Assembly (NCBI GenBank): GCA_964431385.1
Contig: CAYSJM010000013.1
Location: 1-64,000, forward strand
DNA length: 64,000 bases
Reading direction: 5' to 3'
Source: UTCHB3 sp964431385
Lineage (GTDB): Bacteria; Bacteroidota; Ignavibacteria; Ignavibacteriales; Ignavibacteriaceae
The notes under the pieces were generated by a model. The model saw only the letters and a program-made list of their open reading frames with translations, had not been told where the DNA came from and searched no databases. Below are positions 16,815 through 26,316 of this stretch, in pieces (the first letter of the stretch is position 1; every line of letters begins with the position of its first letter). A program made the translations under genes and the position numbers.

Positions 16815-18209
16815 ATGGAAGCGATATTATTTTTAGTAGTTGGATTGATAATGGGATTGATCATCGGATATTTTGTAGCAACTGCAAAAAAATCAGGTGC
16901 TCAGAGCGAGATTGCGGTGCTTACAGAGAAAAGCAGCAGGTCAGAAAGAGATGCCGCAATTCTTAAAGATCAACTTGACAAAGAAAGAAATAACTACAAT
17001 TCACAACTTCGTCAACTTTTGTCAGAGAAGGGAAGATTTGAGGAGAGTGCCAGTCGAATACCCCGCCTTGAAGAAGAATTAAAATCGCTCAACGAATCTT
17101 ACAAAAACTTAAAAGCACAAAATGCAGCTTTGAATGAACGATACCAATCGGAAAAAGAGAGTCTTGAAATCAGACTCAACGAGTTAAAAGATGCAAAAGA
17201 AGCCCTCACCAAAGAATTTGAAAACATTGCCAACCGGATATTTGAATCCAAAAACCAAACTTTCACGCAGCAAAGCAAAGAGAATCTCGAGTCTCTCCTC
17301 AAACCTTTCAAAGAAAATATAACCGAGTTTAAAACAAAGGTGGAGAATATCTACACCGAGGAAACGAAGGAGAGGGCTTCACTAAGAACGGAGCTTAAGG
17401 CTTTGCAGGAACTAAACAAACAGTTGAGCGAGGGGGCACAAAACCTGACTGATGCTTTAAAAGGCGACAACAAAACCCTTGGTGACTGGGGGGAAGTGGT
17501 GCTCGAAAGAATTTTCGAAACCTCCGGTCTTGAGAAAGGGCGTGAGTACGATGTTCAGTTCGCAACTAAAAATTCCGATGGTTCGGGATTTCGTCCGGAT
17601 GCAATAATCTATCTTCCCGGTGGCAAACAAATTGTTGTTGATGTAAAAACATCACTTAAGGCATACGAGAAGTACCATTCGGCTGATAATGAGGCGGAAA
17701 GGGAGTTGTATCTTAAAGAACATATCAGATCAGTAAGGCAGCACATCAAATTGCTAAGTGATAAAAGCTATTTTAATCTTGAAGGGATAAACTCACTTGA
17801 TTATGTTCTGATGTTTATACCGATTGAACCCGCTTTTAACATATTGATGAAAGAGGCAAAAGAGATTTATACTGAGGCTTTCGACAAGGGGATCATCATA
17901 GTTACACAGACGACCTTGTTTGTAACACTAAAAACCATCCAGAATATCTGGAAAACCGAGAAAAGGAATCAGAACGCAATTCAGATTGCAAAAAGAACTC
18001 ATGATTTCCTTAAAAAACTGGTTGGGTTTATCGAAAAGTTCGAAGATGTAGGGAAGTCGCTTGACAGGGCACATAAGCATTATGCAGATGCAAACAATTT
18101 GCTAAAAGACGGCAGGGGAAACCTCTCTTCGAAGGGTGCCGAAATCGCAATGCTCGGCGGTTTTGAAGTGAAAAAACTTGACTTGGGGGGGGAATCTACC
18201 TCGGAATAG
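16815..18209 (+). CDS. rmuC: RmuC family DNA recombination-related protein
   Basis: A 464-residue protein with one N-terminal transmembrane helix (about residues 3-23), a long coiled coil (about 30-225) and the RmuC nuclease-like domain (about 230-425). Characteristic motifs are LGDWGEVVLERIFETSGL and the PD-(D/E)XK-like FRPDAIIYLPGGKQIVVDVKTSL, then LDYVLMFIPIEPAF. RmuC limits inversions and rearrangements at repeats, but its biochemistry is poorly defined. The gene is monocistronic in this window. Confidence 0.92.
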   Translation: MEAILFLVVGLIMGLIIGYFVATAKKSGAQSEIAVLTEKSSRSERDAAILKDQLDKERNNYNSQLRQLLSEKGRFEESASRIPRLEEELKSLNESYKNLKAQNAALNERYQSEKESLEIRLNELKDAKEALTKEFENIANRIFESKNQTFTQQSKENLESLLKPFKENITEFKTKVENIYTEETKERASLRTELKALQELNKQLSEGAQNLTDALKGDNKTLGDWGEVVLERIFETSGLEKGREYDVQFATKNSDGSGFRPDAIIYLPGGKQIVVDVKTSLKAYEKYHSADNEAERELYLKEHIRSVRQHIKLLSDKSYFNLEGINSLDYVLMFIPIEPAFNILMKEAKEIYTEAFDKGIIIVTQTTLFVTLKTIQNIWKTEKRNQNAIQIAKRTHDFLKKLVGFIEKFEDVGKSLDRAHKHYADANNLLKDGRGNLSSKGAEIAMLGGFEVKKLDLGGESTSE

Positions 18210-18260
18210 CTAATCATTATAATGCCTGAAGATAAAATTGATTCCTTGTCCCAGCGAATC

Positions 18261-19223
18261 TTACAAAACCCCCTTAATATACTGAAAAATATTTGTGGCG
18301 TGATATCTTGAGTTTTCGATGAACCATTTTCGGGTTTCCTGACCGCAGCAGACGACGCCGGCGAGGAAGATGCCGGGGATGTTTGTTTGGAATGTTGTGC
18401 TGTCGTAGTGTGGTTCCATGGTAACGGGATCGAGGGTTACGATTCCAATTTGGGAGAGGAATTCGTAGTCGGGGCGGTAGCCGGTCATTGCGAGGACAAA
18501 GTCGTTTTTGAGTTCGAGGTTGCCATCGGGGGTGGAGATCACTACGCTGCCTGTTTTAATTTCGAGCACTATCGAGTTGAAAAATGAGACGATGCTTCCA
18601 TCTTTTATTCTGTTTTCGATGTCGGGTCTCACCCAGTATTTCACACCTTTATCTATCTCCGGATTTTTCACAACCATTGTTACCCGTGCCCCTTTTCTGA
18701 AAGTTTCGAGTGCCACATCAACAGCGGAATTCCCTCCACCGATAACGAGAACATCCATGTTTGCATAGAGATGGGGGTCGTCGTAGTAGTGTTTTACTTT
18801 TGGGAGCTGTTCACCGGGGATGTTCATGAGGTTTGGGAAATCGTAGAAACCGGTTGAGACGATTACAACTTTGGAGGTGTAGCTCCCTTTGTCGGAAGTG
18901 GTGGTAAAATCTCCGATGGTGCCGGAAACGCCTGTTACTTTTTCATAAAGATTTATATCGAGTTGCCACGATTCAGCCACCCGCCTGTAATATTCGAGGG
19001 CTTCACTTCTTGTGGGTTTTGTTCCGTGTGAAATGAAGGGGACTTCGCCTATTTCAAGTCTTTCTGAAGTGGAGAAGAAAGTCATGTTTACAGGATAGTT
19101 GAAAATGGAGTTTACAAGACATCCCTTTTCGATCACTTTGTAAGAGAGTCCGTTCTTTTTGGCTTCGATGGCACAGGCGAGTCCGATGGGTCCTGCACCG
19201 ATGATCAATACATCATATTTCAT
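18261..19223 (-). CDS. ypdA: YpdA-type bacillithiol disulfide reductase
   Basis: A 320-residue FAD/NAD(P)H-dependent oxidoreductase. An N-terminal GAGPIGLACAIEAKKNG dinucleotide motif binds FAD, a second VIGGGNSAVDVALE near residue 155 binds NAD(P)H, and a C-terminal GIFLAGVVCCG segment closes the FAD site. Length and motifs fit YpdA, which reduces bacillithiol disulfide to bacillithiol in Firmicutes and Bacteroidota-like bacteria. It lacks the thioredoxin-reductase CxxC motif. It is divergent from the DUF2203 gene. No bacillithiol synthesis gene is in the window. Confidence 0.85.
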   Translation of the reverse strand: MKYDVLIIGAGPIGLACAIEAKKNGLSYKVIEKGCLVNSIFNYPVNMTFFSTSERLEIGEVPFISHGTKPTRSEALEYYRRVAESWQLDINLYEKVTGVSGTIGDFTTTSDKGSYTSKVVIVSTGFYDFPNLMNIPGEQLPKVKHYYDDPHLYANMDVLVIGGGNSAVDVALETFRKGARVTMVVKNPEIDKGVKYWVRPDIENRIKDGSIVSFFNSIVLEIKTGSVVISTPDGNLELKNDFVLAMTGYRPDYEFLSQIGIVTLDPVTMEPHYDSTTFQTNIPGIFLAGVVCCGQETRKWFIENSRYHATNIFQYIKGVL

Positions 19224-19296
19224 AAGTTGAATATTTTTCCGTTTTCTGTTGTTACAATAATAGATAAAATTCCTGAATCAAAATTAGGTAAAGAGA

Positions 19297-19677
19297 ATGG
19301 AAACAGAAATTAAATATTTCACCCCGCTTGAAGCAAAAAAGACACTTCCACTTGTAAGAAAAATTGTTGATGATATTTTAATCGAGGGGAGGGAGCTAAA
19401 ATCGTTACTGCAATCTGAAGAAAGAACCGTCGATATTGAGACGAAAATTGAGTTAAAAAAAGATATGATTCTCGAATATATTGAGGAACTCTCTGAGATC
19501 GGGTGTTTCTTCAAGGACTGGAATTTTGAGTACGGTTTGGTTGATTTCCCGTCTGTGATCGATGGTGAAGAAGTTCTGCTTTGCTGGAGGAGTGATGAAG
19601 AAGAGATCAGATTTTACCACGGACATGCTGAAGGTTTTAGAGGGAGGAAGAAAATACCGGAGAATTATTTGATATGA
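19297..19677 (+). CDS. DUF2203 domain protein
   Basis: A 126-residue protein covering the whole DUF2203 domain: FTPLEAKKTLPLVRKIVDDI at the N-terminus and the conserved DWNFEYGLVDFPS, LLCWRSDEEEIRFYHG and GFRGRK segments. It is predicted to be a soluble helical cytoplasmic protein; the family has no known function. Its TGA overlaps the ATG of the next gene, so it leads or precedes the carotenoid operon; linkage to carotenoid synthesis may be accidental. Confidence 0.9.
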   Translation: METEIKYFTPLEAKKTLPLVRKIVDDILIEGRELKSLLQSEERTVDIETKIELKKDMILEYIEELSEIGCFFKDWNFEYGLVDFPSVIDGEEVLLCWRSDEEEIRFYHGHAEGFRGRKKIPENYLI

Positions 19678-21155
19678 CGCCGGAAGCATATTATGATAAT
19701 TTGGTTATTGGTGGGGGATACGGTGGACTTGTAGCAGCAGCACTTCTTGCAAAAGCGGGCAAAAAGACTCTGTTGCTCGAGGCTCATACTGTTCCGGCAG
19801 GGTGTGCATCATTTTATTCGCGAAAGGGAATTATTTTTGATGCGGGGGCAACAACTCTTAGTGGCATGGCTCCGGGTCAGCCGATGGCAACTCTATTTAA
19901 TGAGCTTGGGATTGAGCCTGAAGTGAAAAGGCTTGACCCCGGGATGATTATTAAATTCGGGGAGAGAGAGCTTGTCAGATACGCAGACTTAAATGCCTGG
20001 ATTGCTGAAACGGAACGATTTTTCAAATTGCCGGGGTTGCGGGCATTTTGGGAGCTGGTGCATTGGATAGATAAAACAGGCTACTCTTTGATCGGGAAAA
20101 ACAGAAATCTCCCACCCGTCTCTGTTTCCGATCTTATTTCGCTGGCAAAGCCGTCAAATCTTAAGGGGCTGCCACTTCTTCCTTATCTCTTTAAATCGAC
20201 TGAAACTGTGATGAAAAGGTTTGGTTTGCATGAAGACCCTCTCTTCAGAAGTTTTATTGATGAACAACTCCTTATCACCACACAAAACACAGCAGGTGAC
20301 TCGCCATTTCTTACGGCTGCTCTGGGTTTGGCATATCCGGCTGAGACATACTACCCTTATGGAGGGTTGTTCTTCCCGGCAAAAGAAATAGAAAAGAAGT
20401 TTAAGGCATTTGGAGGTGAAGTTAAATACAAAAAACGGGTTGTTGCCATCACGAAAACCGGAAACGGATATTTAGTGAAAACCGGTGACGGTTCCGAATA
20501 CAGATCTGCAGGTGTGGTTACCAATATCCCGTTGTGGAATATTCCCGAATTAACTTCGGGTGAAGAAAAAAGGTATTTTGAAAAAATAATGCCGGAAAAA
20601 ACGAACGCATGGGGAGCGTTTATGGTTAATTTTGCTTTTGATTATCCTTTTGAAGAGGATGTGAGGACAGCTTACTGGCAGATACATGTGCCTGAGGGGG
20701 TGCCTCACTGTGAATCGAAATCATTTTTCGTAACATTTTCGCTCGCAGATGATTTGAAAAAAGCACCAAAAGGGATGAAAAGCGTAACGATATCGCTTCA
20801 TACAAAGTCCGAAAACTGGTTTGGGTTCGACCACGAAGAATATCGAAAAAGAAAAGAGGAAACGGGTGATTTTATATTAAGAAAGTTTGATGAAGCTTTC
20901 CCCGGGATGGCTGTCGAGAAAAGGCATATCGAGTTTGGAACGCCGGCTACATTTCAAAAATATACTTTTAGATCGGACGGGCTTGTGGGAGGAGTACCAC
21001 ATTCGGTAAAAAACAATCTGCTTAAAATGCACTCAGGGGTAACCCCCTTTAAAGGGTTTTTTAACACCGGGGACACAGTTTTTCCGGGGCAGGGAACTGT
21101 AGCTGTTACGATCGGGGCGATGAACATTGTAAAGCGAATATTAGACAAAGCTTAG
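19674..21155 (+). CDS. CrtD/CrtISO-like FAD-dependent carotenoid oxidoreductase
   Basis: A 493-residue flavoprotein of the CrtI superfamily. The N-terminal GGGYGGLVAAALLAKAGK binds FAD, the ends of the fold show GFFNTGDTVFPGQGTVAV. The segment GCASFYSRKGIIFDAGATTL resembles the cyanobacterial C-3',4' desaturase CrtD and carotene isomerase branch more than phytoene desaturases. It may isomerise poly-cis carotenes or add the 3',4' double bond. It overlaps DUF2203 by four bases and is the first carotenoid-type gene in the cluster, 83 bases before crtI. Which reaction it catalyses cannot be decided from sequence. Confidence 0.78.
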   Translation: MTPEAYYDNLVIGGGYGGLVAAALLAKAGKKTLLLEAHTVPAGCASFYSRKGIIFDAGATTLSGMAPGQPMATLFNELGIEPEVKRLDPGMIIKFGERELVRYADLNAWIAETERFFKLPGLRAFWELVHWIDKTGYSLIGKNRNLPPVSVSDLISLAKPSNLKGLPLLPYLFKSTETVMKRFGLHEDPLFRSFIDEQLLITTQNTAGDSPFLTAALGLAYPAETYYPYGGLFFPAKEIEKKFKAFGGEVKYKKRVVAITKTGNGYLVKTGDGSEYRSAGVVTNIPLWNIPELTSGEEKRYFEKIMPEKTNAWGAFMVNFAFDYPFEEDVRTAYWQIHVPEGVPHCESKSFFVTFSLADDLKKAPKGMKSVTISLHTKSENWFGFDHEEYRKRKEETGDFILRKFDEAFPGMAVEKRHIEFGTPATFQKYTFRSDGLVGGVPHSVKNNLLKMHSGVTPFKGFFNTGDTVFPGQGTVAVTIGAMNIVKRILDKA

Positions 21156-21238
21156 ACAAGATAAGTTTTTTGTTTAAGTTTTGAACTAATGCCAAAACCA
21201 CAGGGTTAACTTATTATCTGACAAACAAATATCAAAAA

Positions 21239-22723
21239 ATGCAAAAGAAAAATGTAGTAATAGTTGGTTCCGGACTTGGTGGTCTCTCTGCGGCTCTAAG
21301 GCTTTCTTCAAAAGGTCACAAGGTGACTATACTTGAAAAATTCAACAAAGCCGGCGGCAGACTCAACCAGTTAAAGATGGATGGTTTCACCTTTGATGTG
21401 GGACCCTCTTTTATGAGTATGACTTATGAGCTTGATGAGCTTTTTGATTCTTGCAGTATAAAGAATCCCGTAACCATGCAAGAGCTCGATCCACTCTATA
21501 CGGTTTACTTTGAGGGGAATCCTAAACCGTACAGAATATTTAAAGACCTCAAAAAACTTGAAAAAGAGTTCGAGGGACTTGAGCCGAATCTTGCAGAGAA
21601 AGCTGATAAATATCTAAAAAGAGCCGGTGAGTTCTTTCACGATACCGAGGGGAAGGTTGTAAAATCCAATTTTGACAACAAACTCGAATATGTGTTAAAG
21701 CTTACAGGCGTTCCGATGAAGCATCTTCCTTACCTCTTCAAAACGATGTGGAGTGAGGTTGAAAAGACATTTGAATCGGAAGAGGTTCGGGTAATTTTTT
21801 CTTTAGTTGCATTTTTTCTCGGTTCAACACCATTTCAAACTCCCTCTGTTTACTCGCTTCTAAATTATACTGAAATGAGGCACAACGGATATTGGAAAGT
21901 TAAGGGTGGAATGTATAAATTAGTTGATGAACTTTTAAAACTTCTTGAAGAAAGAGGGGTTGAGATAGTTTACAACACAGAGATTACGGGATTTGAAGAG
22001 GGGAAGAGCGGAATAACCAAAATGGTAGATTCGACGGGCAAAAAGTGGGAAGCTGATATCTTCATAGCCAACGCCGATGCAGCATCGTTCAGGGGAAGGG
22101 TGCTCAACAGACCAAAATTCTCGGATGAGAGATTGGATAAAATGCACTGGACTTTGGCACCTTTTACGATTTATCTCGGGGTGAAGGGGCAGATACCAAA
22201 TCTGGAGCATCACAACTATTTCCTCGGCAGCAATTTTAGAGGATATGCAGATACGATTTTTACTTCTTCAATATCTCCGCAAAAACCGTATTATTATGTG
22301 AATGTATCATCGAAGTCGTTTCCTGATTGTGCTCCTGAAGGGTGCGAAAATATATTTATCCTTTGTCCGGTTCCTGATCTTCGGTATAAAAAGAACTGGG
22401 ATGACAGAGAGGTACTTGCTCAGAATATCATTGATGATCTTTCTGCGAGAGTTGGTTATGATATTTCGGGGAACATACTGACGAAAAAAATAATGGATCC
22501 CGTTGAATGGGAGAAGGCTTTTAACCTGTATAAAGGTTCGGGGTTAGGTCTGGCACACGACATGGATCAGGTGGGTGCCTTCAGACCTAAAAACAAAGAT
22601 GAAAAATTTGATAACTTGTATTATGTTGGTGCCTCCACTACTCCGGGCACCGGATTACCGATGGTTGTGATAAGCTCGAAACTTGTAATGGAAAGATTGG
22701 AGAAAGATTATGGAATTTTATAG
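21239..22723 (+). CDS. crtI: Phytoene desaturase, CrtI type
   Basis: A 494-residue FAD-dependent desaturase. It has the N-terminal GSGLGGLSAALRLSSKGHK motif, the FDVGPSFMSM substrate-side motif, and the C-terminal signature YYVGASTTPGTGLPMV. It would convert 15-cis-phytoene to lycopene. It overlaps crtB by 14 bases, the usual crtI-crtB pairing, and this is why I assign it as the phytoene desaturase among the three paralogs. The start ATG lies in an A-rich context with no strong ribosome site. Confidence 0.88.
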   Translation: MQKKNVVIVGSGLGGLSAALRLSSKGHKVTILEKFNKAGGRLNQLKMDGFTFDVGPSFMSMTYELDELFDSCSIKNPVTMQELDPLYTVYFEGNPKPYRIFKDLKKLEKEFEGLEPNLAEKADKYLKRAGEFFHDTEGKVVKSNFDNKLEYVLKLTGVPMKHLPYLFKTMWSEVEKTFESEEVRVIFSLVAFFLGSTPFQTPSVYSLLNYTEMRHNGYWKVKGGMYKLVDELLKLLEERGVEIVYNTEITGFEEGKSGITKMVDSTGKKWEADIFIANADAASFRGRVLNRPKFSDERLDKMHWTLAPFTIYLGVKGQIPNLEHHNYFLGSNFRGYADTIFTSSISPQKPYYYVNVSSKSFPDCAPEGCENIFILCPVPDLRYKKNWDDREVLAQNIIDDLSARVGYDISGNILTKKIMDPVEWEKAFNLYKGSGLGLAHDMDQVGAFRPKNKDEKFDNLYYVGASTTPGTGLPMVVISSKLVMERLEKDYGIL

Positions 22724-23549
22724 CAATATTTGTGCAAAGACTTCTTCCCTTTTCACGAAGGAGTATTCCACCTCGTTCAGTTTGGGAATACTTGCTTTTG
22801 AAAAAAGATTCCGTGAGCCAATCTACTCGGTTTATGGTTATGTCAGGCTCGCTGATGAAATAGTTGATACATTTCATGGTCATGATAAACAAACACTTCT
22901 CAGAGAATTCAGAGAAGAGACTTACAAGGCTATTGAGCGGGGAGTTTCTACAAATCCGATTTTGCACGCTTTTCAGGAAGTGGTGCGGGAATACAAAATT
23001 GATCGTGAATTTATTGACGCATTTCTCGACAGTATGGAGATGGACCTTTACAACAACTACTACGAAGAGAAAAAATACGACGAATATATCTACGGTTCTG
23101 CGGAAGTGGTGGGTTTGATGTGCCTGAGGGTTTTCACAGAGGGTGACAATGAACTGTTCAAACAGTTGCTCGAACCTGCGAGAGCACTTGGTTCAGCATT
23201 TCAGAAGGTAAATTTCCTGAGAGATATTAAATCTGATATCGACGAAAGAGGGAGAATCTATCTCCCGAATGTTGATTCAGAGCACGGGATCGATGATGAG
23301 AACAAAAAACTGTTGGAGGACTCCATCAGAGCGGAATTTAAGCTGTCGCTCGAAGGAATTAAAAAACTGCCTCCGGGAGTAAGACTGGGCGTTTATTCGG
23401 CGTATCTTTATTACATTAAGCTGTTTGATAAAATCTGTTCCAAGAAAGTACATCACCTTATGAAAGAGAGAACGAGAGTGCCTGATCCCGTAAAATTATT
23501 GTTACTAACAAAATCGATAATTGAAGTAAAGGTTTTAAAGACTTGTTAA
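22710..23549 (+). CDS. crtB: Phytoene synthase
   Basis: A 279-residue trans-prenyl synthase joining two geranylgeranyl diphosphates into phytoene. Both Asp-rich motifs are present: VRLADEIVDTFHG near residues 47-59 and NFLRDIKSDIDERGRIYLP near residues 168-186. No membrane segment is needed, as it is a peripheral membrane enzyme. It starts within the crtI 3' end and its own stop is overlapped by the next gene. Squalene synthase is less likely given the neighbours. Confidence 0.93.
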   Translation: MEFYSNICAKTSSLFTKEYSTSFSLGILAFEKRFREPIYSVYGYVRLADEIVDTFHGHDKQTLLREFREETYKAIERGVSTNPILHAFQEVVREYKIDREFIDAFLDSMEMDLYNNYYEEKKYDEYIYGSAEVVGLMCLRVFTEGDNELFKQLLEPARALGSAFQKVNFLRDIKSDIDERGRIYLPNVDSEHGIDDENKKLLEDSIRAEFKLSLEGIKKLPPGVRLGVYSAYLYYIKLFDKICSKKVHHLMKERTRVPDPVKLLLLTKSIIEVKVLKTC

Positions 23550-24097
23550 AGCATATTCTATTTTTATTGTTCGCTGTTCTTTTTACCAGGGTGGATGCTG
23601 CGATTGCCGATATAGATCCTTCAACAAAAGAATATATCCGCAAGACTTTTTATGCCGGTGTGGAAAACGAGGAGAAAGCAGAGGAGTTAAAAGAATATAT
23701 CGACAAAAAGTTTGGGAAAAAGCTTAAGTCGATGGACCCTTTTGTGGTTGCATATCTGGGTGGAGCGGAGACACTTCTTGCCAAACATGCGATAAATCCA
23801 TTCACCAAACTCGATCTTCTAAATTCGGGATTGGATAAGCTTGCTTATGCCCTCAAGAAGCAACCCAGGTCGCTGGAGATTCGTTTTATGAGGTTTTCCA
23901 TCCTTCACTTTATTCCTGCCATACTTGGGCATGCAAAAGAGAGAGATGAAGACCTTGCAATAGTATATGAACTTCTTCTAAAAAAAGACTATTCCGAGCT
24001 GGATAAAAAAACGCAGACAGGTTTGGTAAAATTTCTGCTTGAGTCTGACAGACTTGATAAAAATCAGACTGCAAAACTGCGTCCTCTGCTTAAATAA
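23543..24097 (+). CDS. Secreted protein of unknown function inside the carotenoid operon
   Basis: A 184-residue protein with a signal peptide (hydrophobic residues 5-14, cleavage near VDAA-IA). The mature part is almost all helical and charged, with segments such as KSMDPFVVAYLGGAETLLAK and KQPRSLEIRFMRFSILHFIP. These recall a small helical-repeat fold, and I recognise no family. The start is TTG overlapping the crtB TAA by seven bases, and nine bases separate it from the lycopene cyclase gene, so it is firmly within the operon. A periplasmic role in handling carotenoids or lipids is only a guess. Confidence 0.7.
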   Translation: MLKHILFLLFAVLFTRVDAAIADIDPSTKEYIRKTFYAGVENEEKAEELKEYIDKKFGKKLKSMDPFVVAYLGGAETLLAKHAINPFTKLDLLNSGLDKLAYALKKQPRSLEIRFMRFSILHFIPAILGHAKERDEDLAIVYELLLKKDYSELDKKTQTGLVKFLLESDRLDKNQTAKLRPLLK

Positions 24098-24106
24098 GGT
24101 ATAACA

Positions 24107-24775
24107 ATGAGCAGATATCTGCTGATAAACCTGCTGACGGTTCTATTCCCCGTAATTCTCTCCTTTGAGCAGAAAATAGCTTTTTATAAAAAATTCAGGT
24201 TTTATCTTTTCTCTATTCTAACCGTTAGTCCGGTTTATTTAGTGTGGGATGCCATTGCCACTTCGAGGGGTGACTGGGGTTTTTCAGCTGAATATCTGGT
24301 TGGAGTCCATTTCATTGGTTTACCTCTCGAGGAAATTCTTTTTTTTGTAACCGTACCTTATTCGTGTCTTTTCATTTATGAGACAATAAAGCTTTACATA
24401 CCTGAAAAAGAACTTCCTTTCAACAAATACTATTATTATCTCGCGGGTGCTGTTCTCATAATGGCAGCGGGAAACTACAGTTCACAATACTACACTTCGA
24501 CAGTTATGATTTTTTCTGCGGCATTTTTAATTGTGGCGGCAACTTTTAAGCCGGTGATACTTCGTTCGAGAGTTTATTGGATTTCAATGGCAGTTACTTA
24601 CCTTCCTTTTCTCTTGGTTAATTATTTTCTGACAGCTCCGCCGATAGTCTGGTATTCTCCCGAAGCAATCTGGGGTGTAAGGTTTACCACCATACCTGCA
24701 GAAGATTTTTTCTATTCATTTTCGATGATTTCATGGTGGTTTTTCTTCTACCTTCTTTATAAGAAAGATTTATGA
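24107..24775 (+). CDS. crtYcd: Lycopene cyclase, fused CrtYc-CrtYd type
   Basis: A 222-residue integral membrane protein with about seven helices, built of two lycopene cyclase domain repeats. The first has GLPLEEILFFVTVPYSCLF and the second has IPAEDFFYSFSMI, each with the acidic pair typical of the family. It forms beta-ionone rings on lycopene. Because CruF and CrtD-like genes are also present, cyclisation of one end to gamma-carotene is the likely outcome. Nine bases separate it from the upstream gene and its stop overlaps the next ATG. Confidence 0.88.
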   Translation: MSRYLLINLLTVLFPVILSFEQKIAFYKKFRFYLFSILTVSPVYLVWDAIATSRGDWGFSAEYLVGVHFIGLPLEEILFFVTVPYSCLFIYETIKLYIPEKELPFNKYYYYLAGAVLIMAAGNYSSQYYTSTVMIFSAAFLIVAATFKPVILRSRVYWISMAVTYLPFLLVNYFLTAPPIVWYSPEAIWGVRFTTIPAEDFFYSFSMISWWFFFYLLYKKDL

Positions 24776-26316
24776 TGAAGAAGGTGGTGGTAATTGGTGC
24801 AGGTCTGGGAGGATTATCTGCTGCAATTCGTCTTCAAAAGGCGGGGTATCAGGTTACAATACTTGAGCAGAATGGGAAGACAGGGGGAAAAGCAAATGAA
24901 ATTTCAGAAGGTGGTTTCAGATTTGATACAGGACCCTCACTCCTCACGATGCCTTTTGTTATCGAGCAACTTTTCCAGGAAGCGGGGCTTGACGCGAAGA
25001 ATTACCTTGAGTTTATTCAGCCGGAAGTTCTATGTCGCTATTTTTATCCTTCAGGGAAAGTGATTGATGCCTTTTCTGATTTAATAAAATTTATCGATGA
25101 GCTTTCCGGAAAATTTGATCTCAAAAAAGAAGTGGTTGAGTCTTATTTCGATTACTCAAAAAAAATCTACGATCTTACAGCTGAGCTGTTTTTATTCAAC
25201 AGTTTTCGGGAGTGGTCAACTTTTTTTAATAAAAAAGCCGCACTAACTCTTCTAAATCTCCCAAAGATTGATTCCTTCCGAACGATGCATGAAGCTAATA
25301 AATCTTTCTTTGGCGATCCCGAAGCTCTGCAACTGTTTGACCGCTATGCAACCTACAACGGTTCAAATCCCTATCTTGCACCTGCCACGCTGAACATAAT
25401 CCAGCATGTTGAGTATGGTATCGGCGGATATACTTTAAAAGGAGGAATATATTCCCTGAGCAAAGCCCTTACGGAAGTTGCTTTGAAATCAGGAGTGAAG
25501 ATAGCAACCAACAGACAAGTTGATGAGATTGTTTTGGCGAAAAATGATGTTCAGGGCGTTTGTTGCAGAGGCAAGGTGATCGACGATCCCAATAGAGTGG
25601 TTGGCGTAAGATGTGGAGAAGAACTGTTCGAAACCGACATTGTAGTATCAAACTCCGATGTGACCAACACCTATAAAAAACTTTTGAATGATTCGCAGGT
25701 TCGCCCCGCAAAAAAATATTATAAAAGAGAACCATCATCTTCAGCACTCGTTTTTTATTGGGGAGTAAAGGGGAACTTTCCGGAATTGAAGATGCACAAC
25801 ATCCTATTTTCTGATGACTATAAAAAAGAGTTCGACGAGATTTTTATTTCCGGAAAGGCACCCGAAGACCCTACAGTATATATTTACATTTCATCCAAAG
25901 TTAATGAAGATGACGCTCCGGAAGGATTTGAAAACTGGTTTGTAATGATTAACATGCCTCCTGCAACCTCAAATGATTACTACAGCATCGACTCAATCAA
26001 GAAGAGCATCATTAGCAAAATTAAAAATATGCTCCACATCGATTTGAATGAGAACATTGTTTTCGAAAGGGTTCTCACGCCTGAAATGATTGAGGAAAAA
26101 ACTTCCTCTGTTTACGGAAGTTTATACGGTATTTCATCAAACAACAAATATGCTGCTTTTTTGAGGCAGGATAACAGATCGAGAGAGTATGCCGGGTTAT
26201 ACTTCTGTGGAGGCAGTGCCCATCCCGGCGGTGGCATACCTTTGGTGATTCTATCGGGGAAAATAGTCTCAGAACTCGTTGCTAAATATGAAACCCGCGA
26301 GATGGTAATCGGATGA
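24772..26316 (+). CDS. crtD: CrtI-family desaturase, probable 1-hydroxycarotenoid 3,4-desaturase (CrtD)
   Basis: A 514-residue flavoprotein with FAD motif GAGLGGLSAAIRLQKAG at the N-terminus, FDTGPSLLTMPFVIEQLF near residue 52 and the C-terminal YFCGGSAHPGGGIPLVILSG. The TMPFVIEQLF and GSNPYLAPATLN segments resemble flavobacterial CrtD enzymes, which introduce the 3',4' double bond after hydration by CruF. It overlaps the cyclase gene and is itself overlapped by the acyltransferase gene. A second phytoene desaturase or a neurosporene desaturase are alternatives. Confidence 0.75.
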   Translation: MMKKVVVIGAGLGGLSAAIRLQKAGYQVTILEQNGKTGGKANEISEGGFRFDTGPSLLTMPFVIEQLFQEAGLDAKNYLEFIQPEVLCRYFYPSGKVIDAFSDLIKFIDELSGKFDLKKEVVESYFDYSKKIYDLTAELFLFNSFREWSTFFNKKAALTLLNLPKIDSFRTMHEANKSFFGDPEALQLFDRYATYNGSNPYLAPATLNIIQHVEYGIGGYTLKGGIYSLSKALTEVALKSGVKIATNRQVDEIVLAKNDVQGVCCRGKVIDDPNRVVGVRCGEELFETDIVVSNSDVTNTYKKLLNDSQVRPAKKYYKREPSSSALVFYWGVKGNFPELKMHNILFSDDYKKEFDEIFISGKAPEDPTVYIYISSKVNEDDAPEGFENWFVMINMPPATSNDYYSIDSIKKSIISKIKNMLHIDLNENIVFERVLTPEMIEEKTSSVYGSLYGISSNNKYAAFLRQDNRSREYAGLYFCGGSAHPGGGIPLVILSGKIVSELVAKYETREMVIG

